Below are positions 1 through 6,171 of a DNA stretch of 6,854 nt, one piece after another. The stretch is from Croceicoccus sp. Its GTDB lineage: Bacteria; Pseudomonadota; Alphaproteobacteria; Sphingomonadales; Sphingomonadaceae. A program made the position numbers and the translations under genes. Numbering within the stretch: the stretch's first letter is position 1; the number at the start of each line of letters is the position of its first letter. Below the pieces are notes generated by a model. That model saw nothing but the letters and a program-made list of their open reading frames with translations. It ran no database searches and was not told the origin of the DNA. Location: NCBI GenBank assembly GCA_029936705.1, contig JAPYSD010000193.1, positions 1 through 6,854 on the forward strand. The letters run 5' to 3'.

Positions 1-521
1 CGCTCATCCTCGTCGGACAGATGGATCGCCAGGTCGGCCAGCGACCAGCGATAGGCATGGCTGGCGACAATCGCCCGGTCGCTTGCACTGCCGGTGACCC
101 GCGCAAGCGCGGCCATCGCGCTCACCCTTCCGTCGGCCAGCGCCACGAAGGAAGTGACCGGCAGCGGCGCCTCGCCCACCATGGCTTCCCAGCCCTCCGC
201 CAGGGCCGCCAGCCCGTCCCGCTGCGCGTCCCATGCCGACAATTGCGCCAGCAGCGTCTCTCCCGCAGGCCAGTCGCTGACGGGCCGGGCGAACATCTCG
301 CGCCACCAGGCCAGGCGAATCTGGGCCAGCATCGGCTCGCTCGCCTGCGCCACGATCCGCGCCAGGCGGGCATCGAGCTGCATCAGTGCCGCCCAGTGCG
401 CACGCGCCTTTTCGGGCGCATAGGCCAGCGCCAGCTGCAGCGGCGGGGAAACGGCGTCGCCGCCTGCCAACGCATCGCTTTGAGATCCCGCGGAATTCTC
501 GGTTAGGTTTTCGTTTACCAT
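1..521 (-). CDS. Squalene/phytoene synthase-fold protein, NDUFAF6-like (N-terminal part, cut by window edge)
   Basis: An open frame runs leftward from ATG 521-519 and leaves the window without a stop, giving 173 complete codons. After a polar N-terminus of about 27 residues comes a helical, Ala/Leu-rich region with LALAYAPEKAR (about 30-40), LDARLARIV (49-57) and QIRLAWWREMF (67-77). The spacing and the RLAWWRE motif match the start of the squalene/phytoene synthase fold. In true synthases the helix before this motif carries a DxxxD metal-binding motif; here only LDARLARIV is seen. That resembles NDUFAF6-type homologues (mitochondrial complex I assembly) more than a prenyl-condensing enzyme. 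The role is therefore unassigned, and a carotenoid or hopanoid function should not be assumed. The Shine-Dalgarno is poor (AAGAA only). An in-frame ATG at 566-564 would add 15 residues and is an alternative start. It is transcribed divergently from the Tad module. Confidence 0.72.
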   Translation of the reverse strand, partial: MVNENLTENSAGSQSDALAGGDAVSPPLQLALAYAPEKARAHWAALMQLDARLARIVAQASEPMLAQIRLAWWREMFARPVSDWPAGETLLAQLSAWDAQRDGLAALAEGWEAMVGEAPLPVTSFVALADGRVSAMAALARVTGSASDRAIVASHAYRWSLADLAIHLSDEDE

Positions 522-634
522 GTTTCTTGGGACCGTGCTTACCAGAGCAGCGGTACATCCTGTCATTAAATTAACTGCCCACTCCGGCACCGCCTCGGCG
601 AGTCGGTAAGTCTTTCAGCAGGGAGTCCGCGCTT
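522..634. promoter_or_regulatory. Divergent intergenic region with AT-rich island
   Basis: This 113-bp spacer separates the leftward synthase-fold gene from the rightward tadG-like gene, so both promoters probably lie here. Positions 563-574 form the only AT-rich patch (TCATTAAATTAA) in strongly GC-rich surroundings. It holds two TTAA words one base apart, the second reading TTAAC. TTAAC is a half-site of the CtrA box, but the full TTAA-N7-TTAA spacing is not met. A weak sigma70-like pair for the plus strand could be TTACCA (539-544) and CATTAA or TTAAAT (564-571). Two GANTC sites lie at 600-604 and 623-627. No promoter is clear-cut. Confidence 0.4.
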
Positions 635-2110
635 ATGACGAGCATCGAACCGGCACGCAAACGCCTCCGCCGCCTTGCCCGTGCCTTGCATTCCTGCACG
701 GCCATTCCCGGCGCGAAGGGGTTCGTCCGCGATCGCAAGGGCAACGCCACCATGCTAGTTGCCTTCGCAATGCCGATGCTGATCGGCGGCGGCGGCATGG
801 CCATCGATTTCGGCCAGTACTATCTGTGGAAGCGCGAGCTGCAATACGCCAACGACCAGGCGGCCATCGCGGCGGCATGGGAAGTGCTGGACAGCGGCAG
901 CACCGCCAAGATGTCCGACCGCGCGAAGAACGCCTTTTCCGTGAACGAGCAGATCACCGCCGATTTCAACACCGACCCGTCGGTCAAGCTGGCCAATTAC
1001 GCGGGCGGCGTCGGCAACTCGGTCATCGTGACATCCAGCGCGACCAAGCGTTTGCCCTTCACGTCGTTCTTCACCAAGAACGCGACCACGGTCAGCGTGT
1101 CCAGCCAGGCCGCCTTTACCGGCGGCGCCACCATTTCCAGTTGCATGATCGCGGTGGACGAGCACAGCGGCGGCGCGGTGACGATCGGGGGCAACGCGGT
1201 CTTCACCGCGCAATGCGGCATCGCGGCCCTGTCCGATTCGGCAAAGGTCTGCACCGGCGGCTATGACGCCGGTGGCAATTGCCTGGGCTGGACCGGTGAG
1301 GATGCCATTTCCGACAACGGCAACAGCTACGAAATCAAGGCCGGGTCGATCGCCACGGCCGGAACCGTCAGCGACACGCTGACCGCCAAGGCGGAAGCCA
1401 ATGGCGATACCGTCATCGAGCATGCCAGCAACCTTGCCGATCCGTTCGCGGGCATCGATGCCCCGTCGAGCGAAGGCGTCGCGCCGGGCACCTATGTCTG
1501 CAAGGCGACGGGCAAGAAGACCAAGGAAACCATCGACGCCTTCAACGAGGGCAAGGCCGAGACCGACAGGCTGGTGCTGGGAACCGCCTATCCGGGCGTC
1601 TACGAAGGGGGCCTGTCGCTGGGCTGCGACACGGTCTTCAAGAGCGGGCTCTACTTCATCCGCGACGGCACGCTGACGATCAACGGCAACTACACCGTGC
1701 AGAGCGAAGGCGGCGTGATGTTCGTCCTTGAAGATGGTGCCAATTTCAAGATCAACGGCGGCGCCGACATCAACCTGTCGGGCATGGACGAGGCCGAGCT
1801 GCAAGACCTGGGCTATACGGCCGACGAGGCGCACAAGATCAACACGATGCTGATCTTCGAAGCGGAAGGCAACGATGCCAAGCACGGCAATACGCTGAAC
1901 GGCAACAGCAACACCTTCCTCAACGGCGCGCTCTATACCAAGAACAACATCCTGGACCTGTCGGGCACGGCGGACGTGGCGAACGCCTGCCTCCTGCTGG
2001 TGGCGAGCAAGGTGCACCTGACCGGCACGCTGAACATGACCAAGTGGTGCAAGGATCCGCCGAACCACCCCACCACCATCATCTATGGCAACGTGTCGCT
2101 GGTGGCATGA
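635..2110 (+). CDS. tadG: TadG-like Tad/Flp pilus assembly protein with beta-rich C-terminal half
   Basis: The product has 491 residues. A basic N-terminus is followed by RDRKGNATMLVAFAMPML (about 32-49) and one membrane segment to about residue 57, then DFGQYYLWKRELQYANDQAA. This is the classic TadG N-terminal pattern: membrane anchor, then an amphipathic helix. The rest would be periplasmic. It lacks a von Willebrand A domain with a DxSxS motif, which many longer TadG proteins carry. From about residue 315 it instead shows repeated short beta-type units such as YPGVYEGGLSL, SGLYFIRDGTLTING and GGVMFVLEDGANFKING, suggesting a beta-helix-like fold. About eight cysteines lie beyond the anchor and could form disulfides. 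AGGGAG at 620-625, 9 nt before the ATG, supports the start. The stop overlaps the next gene's start (ATGA), so the genes are translationally linked. TadG-type proteins act in Flp pilus assembly; the exact role here is inferred. Confidence 0.82.
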   Translation: MTSIEPARKRLRRLARALHSCTAIPGAKGFVRDRKGNATMLVAFAMPMLIGGGGMAIDFGQYYLWKRELQYANDQAAIAAAWEVLDSGSTAKMSDRAKNAFSVNEQITADFNTDPSVKLANYAGGVGNSVIVTSSATKRLPFTSFFTKNATTVSVSSQAAFTGGATISSCMIAVDEHSGGAVTIGGNAVFTAQCGIAALSDSAKVCTGGYDAGGNCLGWTGEDAISDNGNSYEIKAGSIATAGTVSDTLTAKAEANGDTVIEHASNLADPFAGIDAPSSEGVAPGTYVCKATGKKTKETIDAFNEGKAETDRLVLGTAYPGVYEGGLSLGCDTVFKSGLYFIRDGTLTINGNYTVQSEGGVMFVLEDGANFKINGGADINLSGMDEAELQDLGYTADEAHKINTMLIFEAEGNDAKHGNTLNGNSNTFLNGALYTKNNILDLSGTADVANACLLLVASKVHLTGTLNMTKWCKDPPNHPTTIIYGNVSLVA

Positions 2111-2622
2111 TGGGCATCGGGACCTTCCTTCGCAGACTGCACGCCGATACGCGCGGATCCGCGCTGATCGAGACGGCGTTCATCGCGCCGGTGCTGATCA
2201 TGATGAGCCTGGGCGGCGTGGAAGTCGCCAATATGGTCAAGCGCCAGCACGAGCTGCAGAACGCGGCGGCAAAAGCGGCCGAGATCATGATGGCCGCCCA
2301 CCCCGAGGACGAGGCGGCGCTGAGCACCGTCATGCAGCAGCTTGCCGCCACGATCCAGGCGGATACCGGCCTGACCACGACCGCGATCGGCGCTGCGATC
2401 GAGCCGGACGAGACCAAGAACGACGTCGGCTATGTGATGACCCGGTATCGCTGCGGCAATGCGACGAACTTCAAGAAGGCGAATACGGGCTGCACCGATT
2501 CGCCCAATGCGCAACGCTTCGTCGTCTTCCTGCTGCGCGACCGATACACGCCGGTCTGGACCGATTACGGCCTGGGCGACAATGTGCAGTTCAGGGTCGA
2601 GAAGACGGTCCAGATCGGGTGA
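2107..2622 (+). CDS. tadE: TadE-type pseudopilin (minor Flp pilus protein)
   Basis: The product has 171 residues from ATG 2107, or 170 from the adjacent in-frame ATG 2110. A basic leader with LRRLHADTRG is followed by SALIETAFIAPVLIMMSLGG, a single hydrophobic helix. Gly17 followed by Glu22 fits the prepilin-type G/xxxxE processing site of TadE/TadF pseudopilins, cleaved by the TadV peptidase and inserted in the inner membrane. The next stretch (KRQHELQNAAAKAAEIMMA) is amphipathic, as usual in TadE. The periplasmic part holds two cysteines, in RYRCGNA and NTGCTDS, likely to pair in a disulfide. The start overlaps the tadG stop by 4 nt, and GGTGG lies just before it. TadE and TadF are hard to separate by eye; family-level confidence is high. 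Confidence 0.85.
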   Translation: MMGIGTFLRRLHADTRGSALIETAFIAPVLIMMSLGGVEVANMVKRQHELQNAAAKAAEIMMAAHPEDEAALSTVMQQLAATIQADTGLTTTAIGAAIEPDETKNDVGYVMTRYRCGNATNFKKANTGCTDSPNAQRFVVFLLRDRYTPVWTDYGLGDNVQFRVEKTVQIG

Positions 2623-2626
2623 TGCC

Positions 2627-3073
2627 ATGACCAGCAGGATCCAGCAGTTTGCCAGGCGCCTCCACCGCGACGAGCGCGGTGCCACCGTGATCGAATTCGC
2701 GATCCTGGGACCGGCCCTGATCGCGATGCTCCTCGGGGTGATGCAGGTCGGGCTCTACATGCAGGCGCAGAACGCGCTCAGCAGCGTGGCCGGCGACATG
2801 AGCCGCTACATGTCGGTCGAATACCAGAAGGACAACGAGATCACCAACGCGCAGCTCGAGGCGCTTGCCTATACGCGCGCGGTGTCGGCGCCCTATCTGC
2901 TGAACGGATCGCGCGTCGGGACGACGGCCACCAACGCCACGCTGCAGCCGATCGCCAATGTCCGCGAGATCGAACTGACGCTGACCTACCAGGTGCCCAA
3001 CGTGATGGCCTTTGCCACCATGGGCCCGATGCAGCTGAGCTATACCAAGTCGATCTTCGTCACGATCACCTGA
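2627..3073 (+). CDS. Second TadE/TadF-type pseudopilin
   Basis: The product has 148 residues. The leader FARRLHRDERG is followed by ATVIEFAILGPALIAMLLGV, one transmembrane helix. Gly18 followed by Glu23-Phe24 matches the pseudopilin G/xxxxE(F/Y) cleavage pattern even better than the preceding protein. The remainder, with MQAQNALSSVAGDMSRYMS and a beta-rich tail ending LSYTKSIFVTIT, is typical of short TadE family proteins. The ATG is 4 nt after the upstream stop, with GGGTGA (2617-2622) as a probable ribosome binding site formed by the end of the previous gene. It is the last gene of the operon and is followed by a strong hairpin terminator. The frame is open further upstream inside the previous gene, but that extension has no pilin features and is rejected. 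This could be the TadF-equivalent partner of the preceding TadE. Confidence 0.85.
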   Translation: MTSRIQQFARRLHRDERGATVIEFAILGPALIAMLLGVMQVGLYMQAQNALSSVAGDMSRYMSVEYQKDNEITNAQLEALAYTRAVSAPYLLNGSRVGTTATNATLQPIANVREIELTLTYQVPNVMAFATMGPMQLSYTKSIFVTIT

Positions 3074-3134
3074 CGCGGCTGCGCGGCCGTTCCGACGCCC
3101 GACCTCTGCCAGCGTCTTCGACGAAGCGCATACA

Positions 3135-3163
3135 AAAAGGCCCGCCGTGACGGCGGGCCTTTT
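3135..3163. terminator. Bidirectional rho-independent terminator
   Basis: AAAAGGCCCGCCG (3135-3147) is perfectly complementary to CGGCGGGCCTTTT (3151-3163), giving a 13-bp stem with a 3-nt TGA loop. A run of A on one side and T on the other lets it work in both directions. It lies 61 nt after the last Tad gene and 19 nt after the pdhB stop, between two convergent operons. Nothing else is seen in the 3074-3182 spacer. Confidence 0.93.
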
Positions 3164-3182
3164 CATTTGATCGCGGGACCGG

Positions 3183-4571
3183 TCAGTCCTTGTAGCAGAC
3201 CTTCTTCGCCGCCTTCACGATGCGGTCGGCATCGATCAGCGCCAGCTTTTCCAGGTTGGCCGCATAGGGCAGCGGCACGTCCTCGTCGCTGACTCGCAGG
3301 ACCGGCGCGTCGAGATGGTCGAAGCCCCGCTCCATGCAGATCGCGCTGATCTCGCTGGCGATCGAACAGGCCGGATAGCCTTCTTCCGCGACCACCAGGC
3401 GATTGGTCTTCTTCAGCGATTCCAGCACCGTGTCGGCATCCAGCGGACGCAGCGTACGCAGGTCGATCACCTCGGCATCGATCCCCTCGCCCGCCAGCTT
3501 CTCGGCCGCTTCCAGGGCAAAGCCGACGCCGATCGAATAGGAGACGATGGTGACGTCCGACCCTTCGCGCATGATCCGCGCCTTGCCGATGGGCAGGACC
3601 CAGTCGTCGACCTCGGGCACGTCGAAGCTCTTGCCGTAGAGCAGTTCGTTTTCAAGGAACACGACCGGATCGGGCGAACGGATCGCCGCCTTCAGCAGGC
3701 CCTTGGCATCGCGGCTGTCATAGGGCGCGATCACGATCAGGCCGGGAACGCTGGCATACCACGGGCCATAGTTCTGGCTGTGCTGCGCGCCCACGCGGCT
3801 GGCTGCGCCATTGGGACCGCGGAACACGACCGGGCACCGCATCTGGCCGCCCGACATGTAATTGGTCTTGGCCGCAGAGTTGATGATGTGGTCGATCGCC
3901 TGCATCGCGAAGTTGAAGGTCATGAACTCGACGATGGGCTTCAATCCGCCCATGGCCGCGCCCGTGCCGACACCGGCAAAGCCGTATTCGGTGATCGGCG
4001 TATCGATCACGCGCTTGGGACCGAATTCGTCCAGCAGGCCCTGGGTCACCTTGTAGGCGCCCTGGTACTCGGCGACTTCCTCGCCCATCACGAAGATGGT
4101 GTCGTCGGCGCGCATTTCCTCGGCCATGGCGTCGCGCAGGGCTTCGCGCACGGTGACCGATGTCATCGAGGTGCCCTCGGCGATCTCGGGATCGTTCGCG
4201 CGTTCCTTGGGCGCCGGCTTGGCCGCGGGCGGCTGCGCGCCCTCGGTGTCCGCCTCGCGGCCGACGTCCTTGCCCTCGCCCGGCACGTCCTTAACCTCGG
4301 ACCCGGACGCTTCGCCGCCTACGTCGCTGGCATCGCCGTCCAGCACCGCGATGACCGTGCCGACCTTCACGTTCTCCGTCCCCTCGGGAACGGTGATCGC
4401 GCCGACGGTGCCTTCGTCGATGCACTCGAACTCCATGGTGGCCTTGTCGGTCTCAATCTCGGCGAGGATGTCGCCGGGCGAAACGCTGTCGCCTTCCTTG
4501 ACCAGCCACTTGGCCAGCGTGCCTTCCTCCATCGTCGGGGAAAGCGCGGGCATCTTGATCGCGGTCGCCAT
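3183..4571 (-). CDS. pdhB: Pyruvate dehydrogenase E1 component, beta subunit, with N-terminal lipoyl domain
   Basis: The product has 462 residues. Residues 1-80 are a biotinyl/lipoyl domain (KMPALSPTMEEGTL at the start) with the lipoylation site ETDKATME and Lys43 as the acceptor. Residues about 81-135 form a flexible Pro/Ala/Gly/Glu-rich linker. The E1-beta transketolase-like pyrimidine-binding domain starts near TSVTVREAL (137 on), with VMGEEVAEYQGAYKVTQGL, where the glutamate activating thiamine diphosphate is expected, and DTPITEYGFAG. The C-terminal transketolase domain includes DLRTLRPLD and VVAEEGYP. E1 alpha2-beta2 decarboxylates pyruvate and reductively acetylates lipoyl groups of the complex in the cytosol. 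The extra lipoyl domain is a known alphaproteobacterial variant. The start overlaps the pdhA stop by 1 nt (TGATG), so translation is coupled. E2 (pdhC) and E3 (lpd) do not follow; a terminator lies 19 nt downstream. Confidence 0.97.
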   Translation of the reverse strand: MATAIKMPALSPTMEEGTLAKWLVKEGDSVSPGDILAEIETDKATMEFECIDEGTVGAITVPEGTENVKVGTVIAVLDGDASDVGGEASGSEVKDVPGEGKDVGREADTEGAQPPAAKPAPKERANDPEIAEGTSMTSVTVREALRDAMAEEMRADDTIFVMGEEVAEYQGAYKVTQGLLDEFGPKRVIDTPITEYGFAGVGTGAAMGGLKPIVEFMTFNFAMQAIDHIINSAAKTNYMSGGQMRCPVVFRGPNGAASRVGAQHSQNYGPWYASVPGLIVIAPYDSRDAKGLLKAAIRSPDPVVFLENELLYGKSFDVPEVDDWVLPIGKARIMREGSDVTIVSYSIGVGFALEAAEKLAGEGIDAEVIDLRTLRPLDADTVLESLKKTNRLVVAEEGYPACSIASEISAICMERGFDHLDAPVLRVSDEDVPLPYAANLEKLALIDADRIVKAAKKVCYKD

Positions 4572-5629
4572 CAGTAGCTCTCCACCAGGACGTCGGTGTA
4601 GAGTTCGGACGGCTCCGGCTCGGGCGAGCTTTCCGCGAAGTCGGCGGCTTCGTTCACCTGCGAACGAATGGTCTTTTCAAGCTCTTTCAACTTTTCCTCG
4701 TCAACGCCGCGCTTCAGCAGTTCGGCCTTTGCAGCCTCGATCGGATCGCGCTTGTCGCGCATTTCCTGCACTTCCTCGCGCGTGCGGTATTTCGCGGGGT
4801 CCGACATGGAATGGCCGCGATAGCGATAGGTGCTCAGTTCCATCAGGACCGGGCCGCCGCCGCCGCGCACATGTTCCAGGGCGACCTCGATCGCGCCGCG
4901 CACCGCCAGCACGTCCATGCCGTCGACATCCATGCCCGGAATGCGGAACGCCGTGCCGCGGCGATGGAACTCGGTCTCGGCCGAGGAACGCGCGGTGCTG
5001 GTGCCCATGGCGTACTGGTTGTTCTCGATCACGAAGATGATCGGAAGCTGCCACAGCGACGCCATGTTGAAAGTCTCGTACACCTGGCCCTGGTTGGCCG
5101 CGCCGTCGCCGAAATAGGCGAGGCACACGCCGCCATCCTCGCGGTACTTGTGCGCAAAGGCCAGGCCCGCGCCCAGCGGCACCTGCGCGCCGACGATGCC
5201 ATGGCCGCCATAGAACGCATGCTCGGTGCTGAACATGTGCATCGAGCCGCCCTTGCCCTTGGAAATGCCGGCCTGGCGGCCGGTCAGCTCGGCCATGATG
5301 ATCTTGGGATCGATGCCATAGGCCAGCATGTGGCCATGGTCGCGGTAGCCGGTGATGACGCTGTCCTTGCCTTCGGCCAGCGCGGACTGCAGGCCGACCG
5401 CGACGGCTTCCTGACCGATATACAGGTGGCAGAAACCGCCGATGAGGCCCAGGCCGTAGAGCTGGCCCGCCTTTTCCTCGAACCGGCGGATGAGCAACAT
5501 CTGCTCGTACAAGGCCATGAGTTCGTCGTCCGACGCCTTGTAGGAACCGGCCTTGTCATAGGCCTCCTGCAGGCTGCGGAGCTTGAATTCGGGGTCGTCA
5601 GTCGGGGGCGTTACGCTATCGGCTGCCAA
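4571..5629 (-). CDS. pdhA: Pyruvate dehydrogenase E1 component, alpha subunit
   Basis: The product has 352 residues, a normal length for bacterial heterotetrameric E1-alpha. The thiamine diphosphate and Mg-binding motif starts at GDGAANQGQ (174-182) and ends at ENN (202-204). Other family signatures are RRFEEKAGQLYG (48-59), GFCHLYIGQEA (65-75), YRDHGH (95-100), GKGGSMHMF (125-133) and YRYRGHSMSDPAKYR (268-282). The last is the active-site loop that is phosphorylated in mitochondrial E1-alpha; regulation of that kind is not implied here. The start is TTG (5629-5627), chosen because GAGGAT lies 7 nt upstream and no in-frame ATG is nearby before residue 38. With PdhB it forms the E1 decarboxylase of the pyruvate dehydrogenase complex. 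It is the first gene of the pdhAB operon, with a promoter-like sequence and a leader hairpin upstream. Confidence 0.97.
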   Translation of the reverse strand: MAADSVTPPTDDPEFKLRSLQEAYDKAGSYKASDDELMALYEQMLLIRRFEEKAGQLYGLGLIGGFCHLYIGQEAVAVGLQSALAEGKDSVITGYRDHGHMLAYGIDPKIIMAELTGRQAGISKGKGGSMHMFSTEHAFYGGHGIVGAQVPLGAGLAFAHKYREDGGVCLAYFGDGAANQGQVYETFNMASLWQLPIIFVIENNQYAMGTSTARSSAETEFHRRGTAFRIPGMDVDGMDVLAVRGAIEVALEHVRGGGGPVLMELSTYRYRGHSMSDPAKYRTREEVQEMRDKRDPIEAAKAELLKRGVDEEKLKELEKTIRSQVNEAADFAESSPEPEPSELYTDVLVESY

Positions 5630-5636
5630 GTCGGAT

Positions 5637-5642
5637 ATCCTC
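5637..5642 (-). promoter_or_regulatory. Ribosome binding site fixing the TTG start of pdhA
   Basis: On the minus strand this reads GAGGAT, 7 nt before TTG 5629-5627. The only nearby ATG (5651-5649) is out of frame and its reading frame closes after 11 codons, so the TTG is the best-supported start. Confidence 0.7.
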
Positions 5643-5649
5643 GTCTCGC

Positions 5650-5679
5650 ATCAGGGCTAATGGGGAGGGATGCCCTGAT
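5650..5679 (-). repeat. Inverted repeat in the pdhA leader
   Basis: ATCAGGGC (5650-5657) and GCCCTGAT (5672-5679) are perfect 8-bp inverted arms around a 14-nt loop. The loop is purine-rich on the plus strand and pyrimidine-rich (CCCTCCCC) in the minus-strand transcript. The repeat lies between the predicted pdhA promoter and its ribosome binding site. It could be a dimer operator or an RNA stem-loop. It does not match the E. coli PdhR box pattern. Confidence 0.65.
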
Positions 5680-5693
5680 TTCGCCGGCACGCT

Positions 5694-5720
5694 ATATTAT
5701 CACTTGGGCGATGGGTGCAA
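5694..5720 (-). promoter_or_regulatory. Candidate sigma70-type promoter of pdhAB
   Basis: On the minus strand TTGCAC (5720-5715) serves as a -35 box. TAATAT (5699-5694) serves as a -10 box, preceded by TG plus one base (extended -10). The spacer is 15 bp, short of the usual 17, but the extended -10 may compensate; TATAGC with an 18-bp spacer is an alternative -10. Transcription would begin near 5687, leaving a leader of about 55-60 nt. The AT-rich -10 stands out from its surroundings. Confidence 0.55.
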
Positions 5721-5748
5721 GCGATTGACCGGCAATTTGAAATGAGCA

Positions 5749-5791
5749 TGACGAGGAGACGCTTGCAGAAATTGCACACGCCGCCTCGTCA
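5749..5791 (-). repeat. Inverted repeat just after the ftsB-like stop (possible terminator hairpin)
   Basis: TGACGAGG (5749-5756) and CCTCGTCA (5784-5791) are perfect 8-bp arms separated by 27 nt. The interior contains two TGCA words 5 nt apart that could pair as an inner stem. The repeat starts 5 nt after the ftsB-like stop. There is no T run, so it is not a standard rho-independent terminator. It may protect the 3' end or weaken readthrough into pdhAB. Confidence 0.4.
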
Positions 5792-5796
5792 CACGC

Positions 5797-6171
5797 TCAA
5801 TCGCGCGGAACGACGATTTCGTCCGGATGCGCGACGTTGAGATTGTTGCGCAGCAATTCGCCGACGAGGTCCGGGTCGGCGTTCTCGGGATCGAGCAGTT
5901 CGACGCGGTTGGCGATGCGGTCGCGCTCGGCCCTCAGGTCGGCAAGCTGCGTTTCGCGGTGCTCCAGCTTCTGGCGCGAATCCGCCCAGGCGCTGACGCC
6001 TGTCGGCCCCACCAGCGCCAACGCCGCGAAGGCGATGACCCCGGCGGCTGCCGCGACCTGCCCCAGCCCGCGCCGCCGCGCCCGGGGCGGCGCAACCACG
6101 CGGCGACCACGGCGGACCAGGCTCTGGTCGCCTTTGGGTGCCTGCGGGCCGGAAGTGTCAGCATCGTTCAT
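5797..6171 (-). CDS. ftsB: FtsB/DivIC-like septum formation initiator protein
   Basis: The product has 124 residues. A basic, Pro/Arg-rich cytoplasmic tail (1-36) is followed by one membrane helix (about 38-57, GQVAAAAGVIAFAALALVG). A coiled coil comes next (about 65-93, RQKLEHRETQLADLRAERD), then a short C-terminal segment with NADPDLVGELLRNNLNVAHP. This order and the DPDLVGELLR-NL-HPDE pattern are typical of the FtsB/DivIC family, which forms the FtsQ-FtsL-FtsB complex at the division site. The cytoplasmic tail is longer than in E. coli FtsB. The start is uncertain: ATG 6171 has no clear Shine-Dalgarno, and an in-frame GTG at 6189 would add six residues. The gene lies 167 bp upstream of pdhA on the same strand; a separate pdhA promoter is predicted between them. 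Confidence 0.85.
   Translation of the reverse strand: MNDADTSGPQAPKGDQSLVRRGRRVVAPPRARRRGLGQVAAAAGVIAFAALALVGPTGVSAWADSRQKLEHRETQLADLRAERDRIANRVELLDPENADPDLVGELLRNNLNVAHPDEIVVPRD

Noticed and set aside
4..558. Open frame of 184 codons on the minus strand overlapping the synthase-fold gene
   Set aside because: It is Arg/Gly/Ala-rich low-complexity sequence in a shifted frame; the alternative frame running off the edge has the RLAWWRE signature.
755..2068. Open frame of 437 codons on the minus strand opposite the tadG-like gene
   Set aside because: Its Val/Arg/Asp/Gly-rich composition is the usual antisense shadow of a GC-rich gene; the plus-strand frame has clear TadG features and a good ribosome binding site.
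3315..4577. Open frame of 420 codons on the plus strand opposite pdhB
   Set aside because: It is rich in His, Asp, Arg and Leu without family motifs and is fully antisense to an unambiguous PdhB.
5616..5651. Eleven-codon upstream frame (ATG 5651-5649) overlapping the pdhA start
   Set aside because: It has no ribosome binding site of its own, and the GAGGAT used by pdhA lies inside it. A chance frame is more likely than a leader peptide.
4811..5728. Open frame of 305 codons on the plus strand opposite pdhA
   Set aside because: It is the antisense shadow of an unambiguous PdhA; no motif was recognised.
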